This document shows positions 5,844 to 14,215 of a stretch of DNA of 16,136 nucleotides, in pieces. The translations under genes were made by a program, and so were the position numbers. Positions within the stretch are counted from its first letter, which is position 1. Every line of letters begins with the position of its first letter. The notes beneath the pieces were generated by a model. The model did not search any database, had not been told where the DNA came from, and was given only the letters and a program-made list of their open reading frames with translations. This stretch comes from a bacterium (lineage in GTDB: Bacteria; Lindowbacteria; 2-12-FULL-62-27): positions 1-16,136 of the forward strand of contig JACQOF010000079.1 of the NCBI GenBank assembly GCA_016202645.1, in the 5' to 3' direction.

Positions 5844-7166
5844 TTAAAGCCCCATCATACCTTTCTTCCCCACCTTTTTCATCATTTTTTTGAAATCCTC
5901 AAACCGCTTGACCAGCCGGTGGACTTCGTCGATCTGGACGCCGCTGCCTCGGGCCACCCGCAGGCGGCGGGCTTGGGATAGGATTTCGGGGCGGCGGCGT
6001 TCCTGGGCGGTCATTGAAAGAATCATCGCCTCGATTTTTTTGAGGCCCGCCTCTCCGGCTTCGCCCGCGGCGTCCAGCCGGATTTTTCCGGTGAGGCCGC
6101 CCGGCAGGTGCTGAAGAATTTCCGAAATGGGGCCCATGCGACGGAGGGTCCGGAGCTGGTCGAGGAAATCGTCGAAGGTCATCTCCCCCCGGACCATGCG
6201 CTTGGCCGCCGCTTTGGCCTCGTCCGCGCGCAGGGTTTTCTCCTCCGCGGCCTTTTCGGCCTTCTCGACGAGGCTCACCACGTCCCCCATTCCGAGTATC
6301 CGGCCGGCAAGTCTCTGCGGATGGAACGGCGCCAGGCGGTCGAGGGTCTCGCCTTCGCCCACGAAGACGATCGGGACACGCAGGGACGCGTAGACAGAGA
6401 GGGCGGCGCCGCCGCGGGTGTCGGAATCGAATTTTGTCAGGATCACGCCGTCGACGCCGGCGCCTTCGGAAAATCCCTTCGCGACGTCCAGCGCCGACTG
6501 GCCGGTCATGGCGTCGAGAATCAGGATCCGTTTTTCGACCGGGACGGCGTCCAGCACCGCGCGCAGTTCCTCGAAAACGGCCGGATCGACCTCCGTCCGG
6601 CCCGCCGTGTCGAGAATGACGACGGCCCGGTCCCGGCGCTCGGCTTCCGCGCGGACAAACTTGGCGGCCTGAACGGCGGGACCTTCCGTCCGGACAAAAT
6701 CGACCCCGGCGGTTTTGGCCAGTTTCTCAAGCTGTTCCGCGGCGGCAGGCCGGCTGCGGTCGATGCTGGCGAGAAGCGGTGATTTTCCCTCTCCGGAAAA
6801 ATATTTCGCAAGTTTCGCCGCCGTCGTAGTTTTGCCGCTGCCTTGAAGGCCCATCATGAGAATGACGCTGGGCCGGCGGGAAAGTTTGAAGGGATCGACG
6901 GCGCCGCCCAGAAATTTGACGAGCGCGTCATGCACGATCTTGACGAACGACTCCCCCGGGCGGATCGAGTAGAGCACGTCCGACCCAAGCGCCTTGAGGC
7001 GAACCTCCTCGGTGAACGACCGCACCACCGACAGGTGCACATCCGCTTCCAGGAGAGCCGTCCGGACTTCCTTCACGGCCTCCATGACATTCGCCTCGGA
7101 CAGTTTCCCCTGCCCGCGGAGTTTCTTGAAAATTGCGCCGAAGCGCTCGGTTAGCTGGTCGAACAT
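5844..7166 (-). CDS. ffh: signal recognition particle protein Ffh (SRP54)
   Basis: 440 residues, typical for Ffh, the GTPase that with 4.5S RNA binds signal sequences and delivers ribosomes to FtsY. The N domain (1-90) contains ALLEADVHLSVV. G-domain motifs are GLQGSGKTTTAAKLA (106-120), DRSRPAAAEQL (136-146), DTAGRTEVD (186-194) and TKFDSDTRGG (244-253). Most Ffh proteins have TKLDGDARGG in the last, so this is a variant that keeps the guanine-specifying TKxD. The M domain (about 310-440) has MTFDDFLDQL, a Met-rich segment MILSMTAQERRRPEI, RRLRVARGSG for RNA binding, and a basic Met-rich tail. No clear Shine-Dalgarno sequence precedes the ATG. Heptamer hairpins lie on both sides. Confidence 0.97.
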   Translation of the reverse strand: MFDQLTERFGAIFKKLRGQGKLSEANVMEAVKEVRTALLEADVHLSVVRSFTEEVRLKALGSDVLYSIRPGESFVKIVHDALVKFLGGAVDPFKLSRRPSVILMMGLQGSGKTTTAAKLAKYFSGEGKSPLLASIDRSRPAAAEQLEKLAKTAGVDFVRTEGPAVQAAKFVRAEAERRDRAVVILDTAGRTEVDPAVFEELRAVLDAVPVEKRILILDAMTGQSALDVAKGFSEGAGVDGVILTKFDSDTRGGAALSVYASLRVPIVFVGEGETLDRLAPFHPQRLAGRILGMGDVVSLVEKAEKAAEEKTLRADEAKAAAKRMVRGEMTFDDFLDQLRTLRRMGPISEILQHLPGGLTGKIRLDAAGEAGEAGLKKIEAMILSMTAQERRRPEILSQARRLRVARGSGVQIDEVHRLVKRFEDFKKMMKKVGKKGMMGL

Positions 7167-7173
7167 TGGGGTA

Positions 7174-7245
7174 AGCCTTCAGCTCACAGCCCACAGCCCA
7201 CAGCAGGCAGGGGTAACGCTTGCTGAGGGCTGAGGGCTGTGGGCT
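7174..7245. repeat. second heptamer-repeat inverted repeat, between the NtrC-family gene and ffh
   Basis: The left arm (7174-7204) is AGCCTTC, AGCTCAC, AGCCCAC, AGCCCAC, AGC. The right arm (7222-7245) is GCTGAGG, GCTGAGG, GCTGTGG, GCT. The arms are imperfectly complementary around an unrelated loop (CAGGGGTAACGCTT region). Same unit and register as the hairpin at 5770-5839, so the two are copies of one repeat family that has expanded or contracted by whole heptamers. It fills the gap between the regulator's stop and ffh. Confidence 0.8.
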
Positions 7246-7248
7246 TCC

Positions 7249-8604
7249 TCATCCCAGACCGTATTTATGGAGCTTGTAATTCAGCAGCTGTTTCGACAGC
7301 CCCAGCTGTTTGGCCGCGGCGGTTTTGTTGCCTTCGGCGGTTTTCATCGCGTCGAGGATCAGACCCCGTTCGTAGGATTCGAGGGTTTCAGCCAAGCCGC
7401 CGGCCAAGCGGGGAGCTTCCCTGGACAGCAGCGCGGACGAGCCGAGGTCCGGAAGGACGATTTCGTCCTGAGCGGAGAGAAGCACGGCGCGTTCGAGGAT
7501 GTTTTGAAGTTCGCGGACGTTGCCGGGCCAGCCATACCGAAGGAGGCCGGCGCGGGATGGCTCCGATAGACGGATATCGGGGCGGCGGTATTTCCGCCGG
7601 AGTTGGTCGAGAAACTGGTCGGCGAGAGGCAATATGTCCGCGGGCCGGTCCCGGAGCGGCGGGATGTCGAGACGGCCGACATTCAGACGGTAGAACAGAT
7701 CCTCCCGGAACCGCCCGGCGGAAACTTCCCGGTCGATCTGGCGATTGGTCGCGGCGATGATCCGGACATCCGACGTGATCTGGGCCTGGCCGCCAAGCCG
7801 CAGGAAACCGTGCCCCTCGAGCACGCGCAGGAGTTTTGGCTGAAGCGCGAGCGGCAGTTCCCCGATCTCATCGAGAAACAACGTGCCGCCGTCCGCCAGC
7901 TCGAATTTGCCTTTGCGCTGGGCCGCGGCGCCCGTGAACGCGCCCTTTTCGTAGCCGAAGAGTTCCGCCTCGAGCAATGTTTCCGGTATCGCCGCGCAGT
8001 TGATCGCAACGAAGGCTTCGACGGAGCGCGGGCTTTTGGCGTGGATCATCCGCGCGAGGACTTCCTTTCCAACGCCGCTTTCCCCCGTGAGCAGAACCGG
8101 CGCAGTTCCGGCGGCCAGGCGCGCGCCCTGCTCGAAGAGAAGTTTGGTTTTCGGATCCGCACGCACGGCCGCGGGCGCCGGCCCGGCCGAATCCTCCGAT
8201 GCCAGAGCCGCGAGGTCCCGCACCCGCTCCTTCAGGTGTTTTGACTCGAACGCCCGCCGGACCGTATGGACGAGATGCTCGTCTTCGTAGGGTTTCAGCA
8301 GATAATCAAATGCCCCGAGCCGAAGCGCCTCCACGGCGGTTTCCAGAGTCGCGTTTCCGGTCATGACGATCACGGCGGGTTTGTTCACAAGCGCGGCGGC
8401 GGCCTTGAGCACCTCCAACCCGGACCCGTCCCCGAGCCGGAGATCCGTGAGAACGACAGCCGGGTCCGTCCGCGCCAATGCCGCCCGGCCCTCCGCGACG
8501 CTCTCCGACAGCTCGACCGCGACGCCAGATAGCCGCGCCTTCATCAGACGCGTCACCGCGTCACCCAAAGCTTTGTCGTCTTCGACGATGAGCAGTGTAT
8601 TCAT
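7249..8604 (-). CDS. NtrC-family sigma-54-dependent response regulator
   Basis: 451 residues from ATG 8604; an ATG 21 codons upstream would lie upstream of the likely promoter. The receiver domain (1-115) has acidic pocket E8-D9-D10, phospho-acceptor D54 ([11 protein letters not shown]), T82 and K104. The AAA+ domain (about 150-385) has Walker A GESGVGKE (174-181), the sigma-54 contact loop GAFTGA (221-226), Walker B TLFLDE (241-246) and the arginine-finger region [11 protein letters not shown]. The Fis-type helix-turn-helix (about 415-448) is [27 protein letters not shown]. It should activate sigma-54 promoters after phosphorylation by an unlinked kinase, since no kinase gene is adjacent. 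Its targets cannot be named. It stands divergent to the glycan cluster, so control of glycan genes is possible, but I found no sigma-54 promoter there. Confidence 0.93.
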   Translation of the reverse strand: MNTLLIVEDDKALGDAVTRLMKARLSGVAVELSESVAEGRAALARTDPAVVLTDLRLGDGSGLEVLKAAAALVNKPAVIVMTGNATLETAVEALRLGAFDYLLKPYEDEHLVHTVRRAFESKHLKERVRDLAALASEDSAGPAPAAVRADPKTKLLFEQGARLAAGTAPVLLTGESGVGKEVLARMIHAKSPRSVEAFVAINCAAIPETLLEAELFGYEKGAFTGAAAQRKGKFELADGGTLFLDEIGELPLALQPKLLRVLEGHGFLRLGGQAQITSDVRIIAATNRQIDREVSAGRFREDLFYRLNVGRLDIPPLRDRPADILPLADQFLDQLRRKYRRPDIRLSEPSRAGLLRYGWPGNVRELQNILERAVLLSAQDEIVLPDLGSSALLSREAPRLAGGLAETLESYERGLILDAMKTAEGNKTAAAKQLGLSKQLLNYKLHKYGLG

Positions 8605-8615
8605 GGCAGGCCGGA

Positions 8616-8644
8616 AGTATACGCCATCCCACTGTGACTGTAAA
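8616..8644 (-). promoter_or_regulatory. sigma-70-type promoter for the NtrC-family gene
   Basis: On the minus strand, TTTACA (8639-8644) and TATACT (8616-8621) are separated by exactly 17 bases; each matches consensus at five of six positions. The transcription start would fall near 8609, about five bases before the ATG at 8604. The message would thus be almost leaderless, consistent with the lack of a Shine-Dalgarno sequence there. Confidence 0.6.
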
Positions 8645-8803
8645 CATCGCGAAGCCTGCCTCCCCATTCAGAGAGGCGAAGAAATAATTACTTCAGGGGA
8701 AAGGAAGGCAAAGACAGGGCATCATCTGCGCCCAATCTGTAAAAATAGCGTGCATTCTTACGGAATAGATGTACCATTTGAGCACGGAGTTTTTAACACT
8801 ATT

Positions 8804-9394
8804 ATGGAACGAAAAAATATTCTGATCGCATACACAGACGGCATCGGCGAGGGGATTCGGAGGATGTTGGACATGGCGCTGGGAGGGCTTTTGTTGCTTT
8901 TATCCCTTCCGGTCATGGCGTTGGCGGCGCTGGTGATTTGGGCTGCGTCGAAAGGCCCGGTGCTTCTGGCCCAGCCGCGGGTCGGCTTGAATCGGCGAAT
9001 TTTCCGGATGTACAAGTTCAGAACCATGTACGACGTTTCCGCCGAGCCGCAAAGACCGCCGGACACGGTCGTTCCGGCCTGCGCGTTTCTTCGGAAATTC
9101 AGCATCGACGAACTGCCCCAGTTCGTCAACGTGATCGCCGGAGATATGACCCTGGTGGGTCCGCGGCCGGATGAGCCGCAGTATGTCGAGAAATATCCGG
9201 AGATCGGCTTTGCGCGGTTTACGGTCAAACCCGGATTGACGGGCTTACACCAGATTGAATGCAGGCATCGGGCGTCCTGGCAGGTGGGATTTCAATGGGA
9301 TTTGGAGTATCTCAAGAGGCGAAGCCTCCAGCTTGACCTCGCCATCCTTTTGAAAACCATTCCGGCCGTGATCAGCGGCAAAGGCGCGTCGTGA
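8804..9394 (+). CDS. polyprenyl-phosphate sugar-phosphate transferase (WcaJ/PglC-type)
   Basis: 196 residues from ATG 8804; GGAG lies about 15 bases upstream, rather far. A longer in-frame extension from 8363 is the shadow of the regulator gene. The small, single-membrane-anchor form of the bacterial sugar transferase family transfers sugar-1-phosphate from a nucleotide sugar to undecaprenyl phosphate, the first step of glycan assembly. Visible: basic residues then a reentrant hydrophobic helix (about 19-48, with LSLP), GPVLLAQPRVG (51-61), FRMYKFRTM (67-75), FSIDELPQFVNVIAGDM with the catalytic Asp-Glu pair at 102-103, LVGPRPDEP (117-125) and KPGLTGLHQ. Stands alone on the plus strand, converging with the glycosyltransferase operon with only eight bases between stops. 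The sugar is not predictable. Confidence 0.93.
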   Translation: MERKNILIAYTDGIGEGIRRMLDMALGGLLLLLSLPVMALAALVIWAASKGPVLLAQPRVGLNRRIFRMYKFRTMYDVSAEPQRPPDTVVPACAFLRKFSIDELPQFVNVIAGDMTLVGPRPDEPQYVEKYPEIGFARFTVKPGLTGLHQIECRHRASWQVGFQWDLEYLKRRSLQLDLAILLKTIPAVISGKGAS

Positions 9395-9402
9395 CCTCCG
9401 GC

Positions 9403-10326
9403 CTAAATGCCCTGGACGGATCCGAGGTACTCCATGCTCTCGGCGATTCCGCTTTCAAGCGCGCCCCGGAATTGGAATCCCAGCCGACGGAAACGGTCGG
9501 CGGAAACCTCGTAGGATAACTGGTTCATGACGGGGGAGTCGGTGAGCGAAATCCTCAACGAAGGCCGGTGACGGCGAATGATCGTCAGGACATCGTTGAC
9601 CGTCGCGTTGGCGGTGACGACGTTGTAGATATCGCCGTCGAAAACGCGGTTCTGAATCACGAATTTCAGGGCGGCAACCGCGTCGGTCAGATCAAGATAC
9701 GGGCGTTTCTGATCCAGGGATGTTTTCCAGACGGTGACGGGAATTCCGAGGCTGGCTTGCCATACAAATTTGTTCACGGCCGTATGAAAGCGCATGCCGG
9801 GTGACGGGCCGAAGATTGTTCCAAAACGAAGCGTGACATGACTCAGGCCTTCCGCCTTCATTGCGGACAGGCGATTTTCCGCTTCCAACTTCGCTTCCGC
9901 ATACGAACTCTGGGGTTTCAAATCGAGACAGGATTCGTCCACCGTCCCGTGGCTGACACCGTAAACGCTCGTCGTCGAAACGAAAATCATCGGCGTGCTG
10001 TGCTTCAGGCATTCCCGGGCGACCAGGACCGCCGCGCCGCAGTTGACCTCGTGGACTTTGTCTTTTCTGCTGAAACTGGATTCCGCGTCCGTAATCGCCG
10101 CAAGATGGACCACCGCGGCGGCGCCCGGAAGGAGGTCGGCCCAGGGAGCGTTGCGGACATCCGCCTGGAGAAATTGAAAACGCACACCAGCTGGAAGATG
10201 AAATAGAGACGCGTACCTATGTGTGGAAAGATCATCGACCAGAACCGCCTCCCGGACGGCCGGATCCAGGGATCGAATCAAGCGGGAACCGATGTGGCCC
10301 AGAGCGCCAGTGACGATGATTTTCAT
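9403..10326 (-). CDS. extended-SDR NAD-dependent sugar epimerase/dehydratase
   Basis: 307 residues from ATG 10326, which overlaps the upstream glycosyltransferase stop (ATGA); the longer frame from 10461 is that gene's shadow. The Rossmann signature is GALGHIG (7-13) with acidic DD at 31-32, suggesting NAD preference. Other landmarks are DVRN (56-59), HLAAITDAE (74-82), STTSVYG (117-123), the YxxxK pair Y142/K146 (SSYAEAKLEAE), and RFGTIFGPS for substrate binding. Members act on nucleotide sugars as 4-epimerases, 4,6-dehydratases or 4-ketoreductases. With the C-methyltransferase and 3,5-epimerase in the same operon, a 4-ketoreductase or epimerase finishing a deoxysugar is a reasonable inference. 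Last gene of the minus-strand operon. Confidence 0.9.
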   Translation of the reverse strand: MKIIVTGALGHIGSRLIRSLDPAVREAVLVDDLSTHRYASLFHLPAGVRFQFLQADVRNAPWADLLPGAAAVVHLAAITDAESSFSRKDKVHEVNCGAAVLVARECLKHSTPMIFVSTTSVYGVSHGTVDESCLDLKPQSSYAEAKLEAENRLSAMKAEGLSHVTLRFGTIFGPSPGMRFHTAVNKFVWQASLGIPVTVWKTSLDQKRPYLDLTDAVAALKFVIQNRVFDGDIYNVVTANATVNDVLTIIRRHRPSLRISLTDSPVMNQLSYEVSADRFRRLGFQFRGALESGIAESMEYLGSVQGI

Positions 10327-11168
10327 GGACGATGGGGGAAGGCTCGGCGAATACAATCCATGACAGCGCGTAACGGCGCCGTCATGCGCCAGCAGGTTGA
10401 CGATCTGAGAAGATGAATCTCGTCGCGGGCCGCGTCGACATTCCTTGAGAGATCGGCGCACCGCGTCGTGAGGGACGCGGCATCGGCCTCCAGCCGCGTC
10501 TTCTCCGCGGACAGTTCCTCTATTCGCCTGTTCGCCCTCGCCACCGGAGAATCCGGCGGAAAATGAGGATAGCTTTTCAACCGAAAGACGAACGTCTCCT
10601 GGTCGATGAATCTATACCGGACACCGCGGCTCATCAGTTCGTGAATCAGGTCCCAGTCCCATTCGTAGCCGGAGTAGTTCAGTGAATCATTGAGGAGGGA
10701 GCGGAACAGATCTCTCCGAAACAACGCCTGTCCCAAGTCAATTCCACCTTTGGCCGGAACGGGATCATTCAGAATCCTTTCGTTGTTCCAGAGGCCGACA
10801 CCGAACACGAAACCAAGATCGAGGTTGCGATCGAGACTGTCGATCAGCGCGTCAAAGTGATGTGGAAGAAACGCGTTGTCATCGTCCAAAAACGCAAGGT
10901 ATTTCCCGCCTGCCTTTCTGACGCCGAATTCGGCGGGAGCAATACCAAAATTGTTGAAGCGCTCCGGGAGATTGAAGAGGATGCATCGCGGATCATGGGC
11001 GGCCGAAACGACGCTCTCAAGCCGCGCGAAGGCATCTGAAGGCGGGTGGTCCGCCACGATGAGATGTTCGTAATCACGGACGTGGAGATTCCGGACGGAT
11101 TCGACGCATGACAGAAGGCAATCCGCCCGGTCGTAGACCGTCGTGACGATGCTCAACAGGGGGGGCAT
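10323..11168 (-). CDS. GT2-type glycosyltransferase with C-terminal coiled coil and STCWR tail
   Basis: 281 residues. The GT-A domain is at 1-200: LLSIVTTVYDRADCLLSCVESV opens the nucleotide-binding fold, DDDNAF (95-100) is the metal-binding DxD region, and a YEWDWDL segment (168-174) occupies the acceptor/base region. Residues 212-255 are a charged coiled coil (RRIEELSAEKTRLEADAASL and on). It ends with STCWRMTAPLRAV (257-269). The same tail ends the glycosyltransferase-methyltransferase fusion in this operon. The start at 11168 overlaps the upstream gene by 16 bases, and the stop overlaps the epimerase start. Inverting versus retaining outcome and sugar cannot be told. Expected to act at the cytoplasmic membrane face on a lipid-linked glycan. 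Confidence 0.9.
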   Translation of the reverse strand: MPPLLSIVTTVYDRADCLLSCVESVRNLHVRDYEHLIVADHPPSDAFARLESVVSAAHDPRCILFNLPERFNNFGIAPAEFGVRKAGGKYLAFLDDDNAFLPHHFDALIDSLDRNLDLGFVFGVGLWNNERILNDPVPAKGGIDLGQALFRRDLFRSLLNDSLNYSGYEWDWDLIHELMSRGVRYRFIDQETFVFRLKSYPHFPPDSPVARANRRIEELSAEKTRLEADAASLTTRCADLSRNVDAARDEIHLLRSSTCWRMTAPLRAVMDCIRRAFPHRP

Positions 11169-12106
11169 GATGGCGCGATCAGTTTTTCACGCAGCGTGAC
11201 ATCGGTGAAGCGGGAATATCCGGCATTGCGAGGGTGTTCTCCCTCCATGAAATTCGAGATGAAGAATTCACGGTGTTCTGGGTTCAGGCTTGAATAGACC
11301 TCCCGTGCATAGAGCCACCACTCGCGTTCATAGCCATGTTCCAGGCAGTAAGGGCGTTCCTGAAGCAGGACGATTGCAGTATCAAGATTGATTTTCTGCT
11401 CGTGAACCGCCGTCACATTTCCACCATGCAGGCGATATTTGGCCAATACGGATCCCGCGAATGCGATGCGATATTTCTTGGCGAGCTTAAGGAGGAGAGT
11501 CCAATCGTCAAGCATGAGACCGAAGGTATATCCCCCGACGGCGGCGATACAAGCGGGGCGCATGAGCCACCCGTTGGGAACATAGTTGCCCAGAATCAGT
11601 GACGCATACGATCCGAAATCCCGTTCGCGGGAAAACCCGGGCCTGCCAGCGGTGTGATATTCCAGCATCGTCGTCCGGCGCTCTGTACCGACGGTTAACA
11701 CCAGGGAGCGACTTTCGGCATCGATAAACTCGTTGTCTCCCACGGCAAGCGCTGTTTGTGGCGATTCCATGAGGCGCTTCAGGCGCCCGATGGCATCGGA
11801 ATGTGCAACGTCGTCGGAGTCCAGCATATAGGCCAGTTCTCCGCGAGCGAGTTCCAGGCACCGCGTGATGGTTTTTGCGGATCCCTCATGGTCTTTTGTC
11901 GAGGTTTCGACCCTGGTAAAGCGCTGTTCGAGTTCAGGTTTAAGATGCCGGATCCGATCAAACGTCGAATCCGTTGATCCATCGTCAATGACAATGAGCT
12001 CGAGGTGGCGATAGGATTGAGCCATCAGACTTCGCAAAGCATCTTCGACGTATTTTTCATGATTGTAGGCGGGCACGATAACCGAAATGAGAAAGTCCGC
12101 ACTCAT
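11153..12106 (-). CDS. GT2-family glycosyltransferase
   Basis: 317 residues. Classic family 2 features: ISVIVPAYNHEKYVEDALRS (7-26), LELIVIDDGSTDST (35-48), and MLDSDD (94-99) as the metal-binding DxD. DDWTLLLKLAKKYRIA corresponds to the ED-type catalytic-base region, followed by LAKYRLHGGNVTA. The enzyme transfers a sugar from a nucleotide donor to a growing chain; donor and acceptor are unknown. No membrane segment, and no STCWR tail, unlike its two neighbours. It starts 16 bases after the upstream fusion gene and its end overlaps the next start, so it is inside one operon. Confidence 0.93.
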   Translation of the reverse strand: MSADFLISVIVPAYNHEKYVEDALRSLMAQSYRHLELIVIDDGSTDSTFDRIRHLKPELEQRFTRVETSTKDHEGSAKTITRCLELARGELAYMLDSDDVAHSDAIGRLKRLMESPQTALAVGDNEFIDAESRSLVLTVGTERRTTMLEYHTAGRPGFSRERDFGSYASLILGNYVPNGWLMRPACIAAVGGYTFGLMLDDWTLLLKLAKKYRIAFAGSVLAKYRLHGGNVTAVHEQKINLDTAIVLLQERPYCLEHGYEREWWLYAREVYSSLNPEHREFFISNFMEGEHPRNAGYSRFTDVTLREKLIAPSCPPC

Positions 12107-12122
12107 GGAGACCCCGGCGTCT

Positions 12123-13757
12123 TCACCGAATTATTCCGCGTAGACGATCCAGAACGGCCCGCAACGGCCCGGTCAAGCGCCAGCATGTGGACATCCGCAG
12201 GCGGTGGGCGTCTTCTCTCGCCGCACCTTCTTGCTCCTCGAGAATCTTAATTTTCTTCCGCAATTCGGCGGTCTCGGAATTGAGGAAATCGATGGCGGCG
12301 TGAGCTTTGGCCAGGGCCGCGACCTGGTCGAATTGTTCGAATTCCTTCGAAAGGGATATGCGGGATAAGCCCGGAGGTTCGCTTGAGACAACTTGAAATC
12401 CCACTTCGTGCCGAATGCTATGGATGGGGGTGCGGCCATGCGCCTCATCATCCCGATCCTTCACGATGCTCCCGCCTTCAAAGTAAACTTCAAGTCCGGT
12501 TTCGATTCGAGGACGCAAACCGTTAAACATCGCTTTGATTTTGTCACCATCATTGTGAATGTCAAAATAAAGGAGATCACACGGCTCGGGGTTCTTTATC
12601 CAATCCCAAAAATCCCTTTTCTCGAGAGAAACACGATGCGCGACCTGATATTTGACAAAATGGCTGAGAGCAAGTTGTTGTTCGTCAAACCCATCCCGTC
12701 GTCCTTCTTCCCACCAGTCGCGGGCAAGAAGATGACCGTGATTCAGGGCGTCCATTGCCAGCGCGGCGATGATGCTGGTGTAGCCGCGATAGACTCCAAA
12801 CTCTATCATGATTCCGGGCCTGTGCCTCATGACCATATCCCAGATGGCTTGACCCACTGGGACAGGATAAAAAAAGGCGATATCCCGATCCATTTGTAAT
12901 AACTCAAATTTTTCGCGTGGCGAGCGCCCCTCCAATTCTTCCGCACTGACATGCCGCTTGGAAGAACTCGCAGTCTGAAAAGGCATGGTTCCGACTGTGC
13001 CTGCGAAACGCCTCCCCCGCATATGGTCATAAGCATACGAATAGAGAGGTTCGGGAGATTCGGCGGTGACGAGGGAAAATCCGAGTTCGGCGATGGCATT
13101 TGTAAAGGCAATTTCGCCCTCGAAAATGATCGCTGACATATCCTGCGGCCGGTGTCGTTCGCAGTGAGGCAGCTTGTTAAACTTCGCCCTTACCGCGTTC
13201 AACACGTCGATGCGCGTCGTTCCCACCCCTCCGTGGGCGTGGAGGCGATGCTCGCGGCTAAGCCCCTGAATCGCGACAAACCCGGTGCGTTCGTGTTTGT
13301 TGAACGCTTCGATACACCGCTTGAAGTATTGGTGGCCGACGATCAGGATGTCGTCTTCCGTGAACGTCCAATAATCGTAATGATCTCTGAATAGTTCATG
13401 GGCACGGTTGTAACCGCCGAAAGATCTTCCGTAGTTTTCCCGATGAATGACTTTAAACCGACCGGAATACGTGCGCGTATCATTTACTGAATCGAGAAAT
13501 TTATTACCCCTTTCCCATCCCACATCGTTGTTAACGATGATCGTGTCGACTTCCACGCCCGGGTCGATTGCGCGCTCGATCTCGCATGAATATTCGATTA
13601 GTTCTAAGACAGCTTCAGGGGTCGGAAAGTTCTGGCAATGCGTGAAAAGGCCCGGGGGATCCCCGCTCATGCGGCTTTCTTCGCGAATTTCCCTTCCGAC
13701 AAAACACGTCGTGATGACCTTACAATTTCGAGCCGTGCCGCGCGATATGGAATTCAT
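12123..13757 (-). CDS. glycosyltransferase-methyltransferase fusion with coiled-coil tail
   Basis: 544 residues with three parts. Residues 1-270 resemble a GT-A glycosyltransferase: VDTIIVNNDVGWE, NYGRSFGGYNRAHELF (108-123), and FTEDDILIVGHQYF with the acidic TEDD (133-136) as a probable metal-binding site. Residues 295-470 resemble a class I SAM methyltransferase of the TylF/Methyltransf_24 kind: motif I IEFGVYRGYTS (318-328), then LARDWWEEG, CDLLYFDIHNDGDKIKAMF (393-411) and a closing LEVYFEGGSIVKD. Residues 484-520 form a coiled coil ending in STCWRLTGPLRAV (523-535). The expected activity is addition and methylation of one sugar, perhaps chain capping; this is inference. ATG 13757 overlaps the upstream stop (ATGA). 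Confidence 0.8.
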   Translation of the reverse strand: MNSISRGTARNCKVITTCFVGREIREESRMSGDPPGLFTHCQNFPTPEAVLELIEYSCEIERAIDPGVEVDTIIVNNDVGWERGNKFLDSVNDTRTYSGRFKVIHRENYGRSFGGYNRAHELFRDHYDYWTFTEDDILIVGHQYFKRCIEAFNKHERTGFVAIQGLSREHRLHAHGGVGTTRIDVLNAVRAKFNKLPHCERHRPQDMSAIIFEGEIAFTNAIAELGFSLVTAESPEPLYSYAYDHMRGRRFAGTVGTMPFQTASSSKRHVSAEELEGRSPREKFELLQMDRDIAFFYPVPVGQAIWDMVMRHRPGIMIEFGVYRGYTSIIAALAMDALNHGHLLARDWWEEGRRDGFDEQQLALSHFVKYQVAHRVSLEKRDFWDWIKNPEPCDLLYFDIHNDGDKIKAMFNGLRPRIETGLEVYFEGGSIVKDRDDEAHGRTPIHSIRHEVGFQVVSSEPPGLSRISLSKEFEQFDQVAALAKAHAAIDFLNSETAELRKKIKILEEQEGAAREDAHRLRMSTCWRLTGPLRAVLDRLRGIIR

Positions 13758-14215
13758 TTCTCACCAAGCCAGTCGAAAGGGATGCCGGGGTCGTTGGAGG
13801 GGATGCGAAGTTCATCCTGCGGGTTGTACGTGTGAGAGGTGATGTAGAAGAGATCGGCGGGCGAATGGACCGTTTTACATCCGTGCACGACGCCGGGAGG
13901 AATTTTGACGATCAGCGGGGGCTGATCCTCTCCCATCAGAAAATCCATGGTCTTTTTGTAGTCTTTTGAATCCGGCCGAAGATCGCAGAGGCCGACCCGG
14001 ATGACGCCGCGGGGAACGTACCACCAGTCCGTCTGAATGTTGTGCAGATGCCAGGCCTTGATGACGCCCTCGTGCATGAGGGAATGACTCCATTGCCCGA
14101 AACCTTCCGAAAAAAAACCGTCGGTCGCGCGGATGAGTTCCCGGAAAAATCCGCGGGAATCCGTGTTCGTCACAAGTTCCTTGAAACAAACCCCCCCGAT
14201 AGCCGGAAGAATCAC
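13754..14215 (-). CDS. RmlC-like NDP-4-keto-6-deoxyhexose 3,5-epimerase
   Basis: 153 residues from GTG 14215, which overlaps the stop of the C-methyltransferase gene (GTGA). The longer frame from 14632 is that gene's shadow, and homology begins right at this GTG. The cupin fold of the RmlC family is visible: SRGFFRELIR (20-29), KAWHLHNIQTDWWYVPRG (53-70) with the likely catalytic His, VGLCDLRPDSKDY, and IPPGVVHGCK (105-114). The closing signature is NDPGIPFDW (141-149). It is shorter than typical RmlC (about 180). The family epimerises C3 and/or C5 of TDP-4-keto-6-deoxysugars. Next to a sugar C-methyltransferase it probably acts on the same branched-sugar pathway. Confidence 0.88.
   Translation of the reverse strand: MILPAIGGVCFKELVTNTDSRGFFRELIRATDGFFSEGFGQWSHSLMHEGVIKAWHLHNIQTDWWYVPRGVIRVGLCDLRPDSKDYKKTMDFLMGEDQPPLIVKIPPGVVHGCKTVHSPADLFYITSHTYNPQDELRIPSNDPGIPFDWLGEK

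Noticed and set aside
6108-6782. 224-codon plus-strand frame
   Set aside because: Antisense to ffh; no motif, and ffh is certain.
5770-7245. CRISPR array or transposon ends suggested by the repeats around ffh
   Set aside because: The repeats are contiguous 7-base units without spacers, and no cas or transposase gene is present; inverted heptamer hairpins explain them better.
8605-8803. sigma-54 promoter between the NtrC-family regulator and the glycan gene
   Set aside because: No GG/GC pair with the required 10-base spacing and flanking consensus was found on either strand by eye.
8778-8805. TTGAGC and TATTAT as a promoter for the sugar-phosphate transferase
   Set aside because: The expected transcription start would fall inside the gene after ATG 8804, and later start codons would remove the basic residues before the membrane helix.
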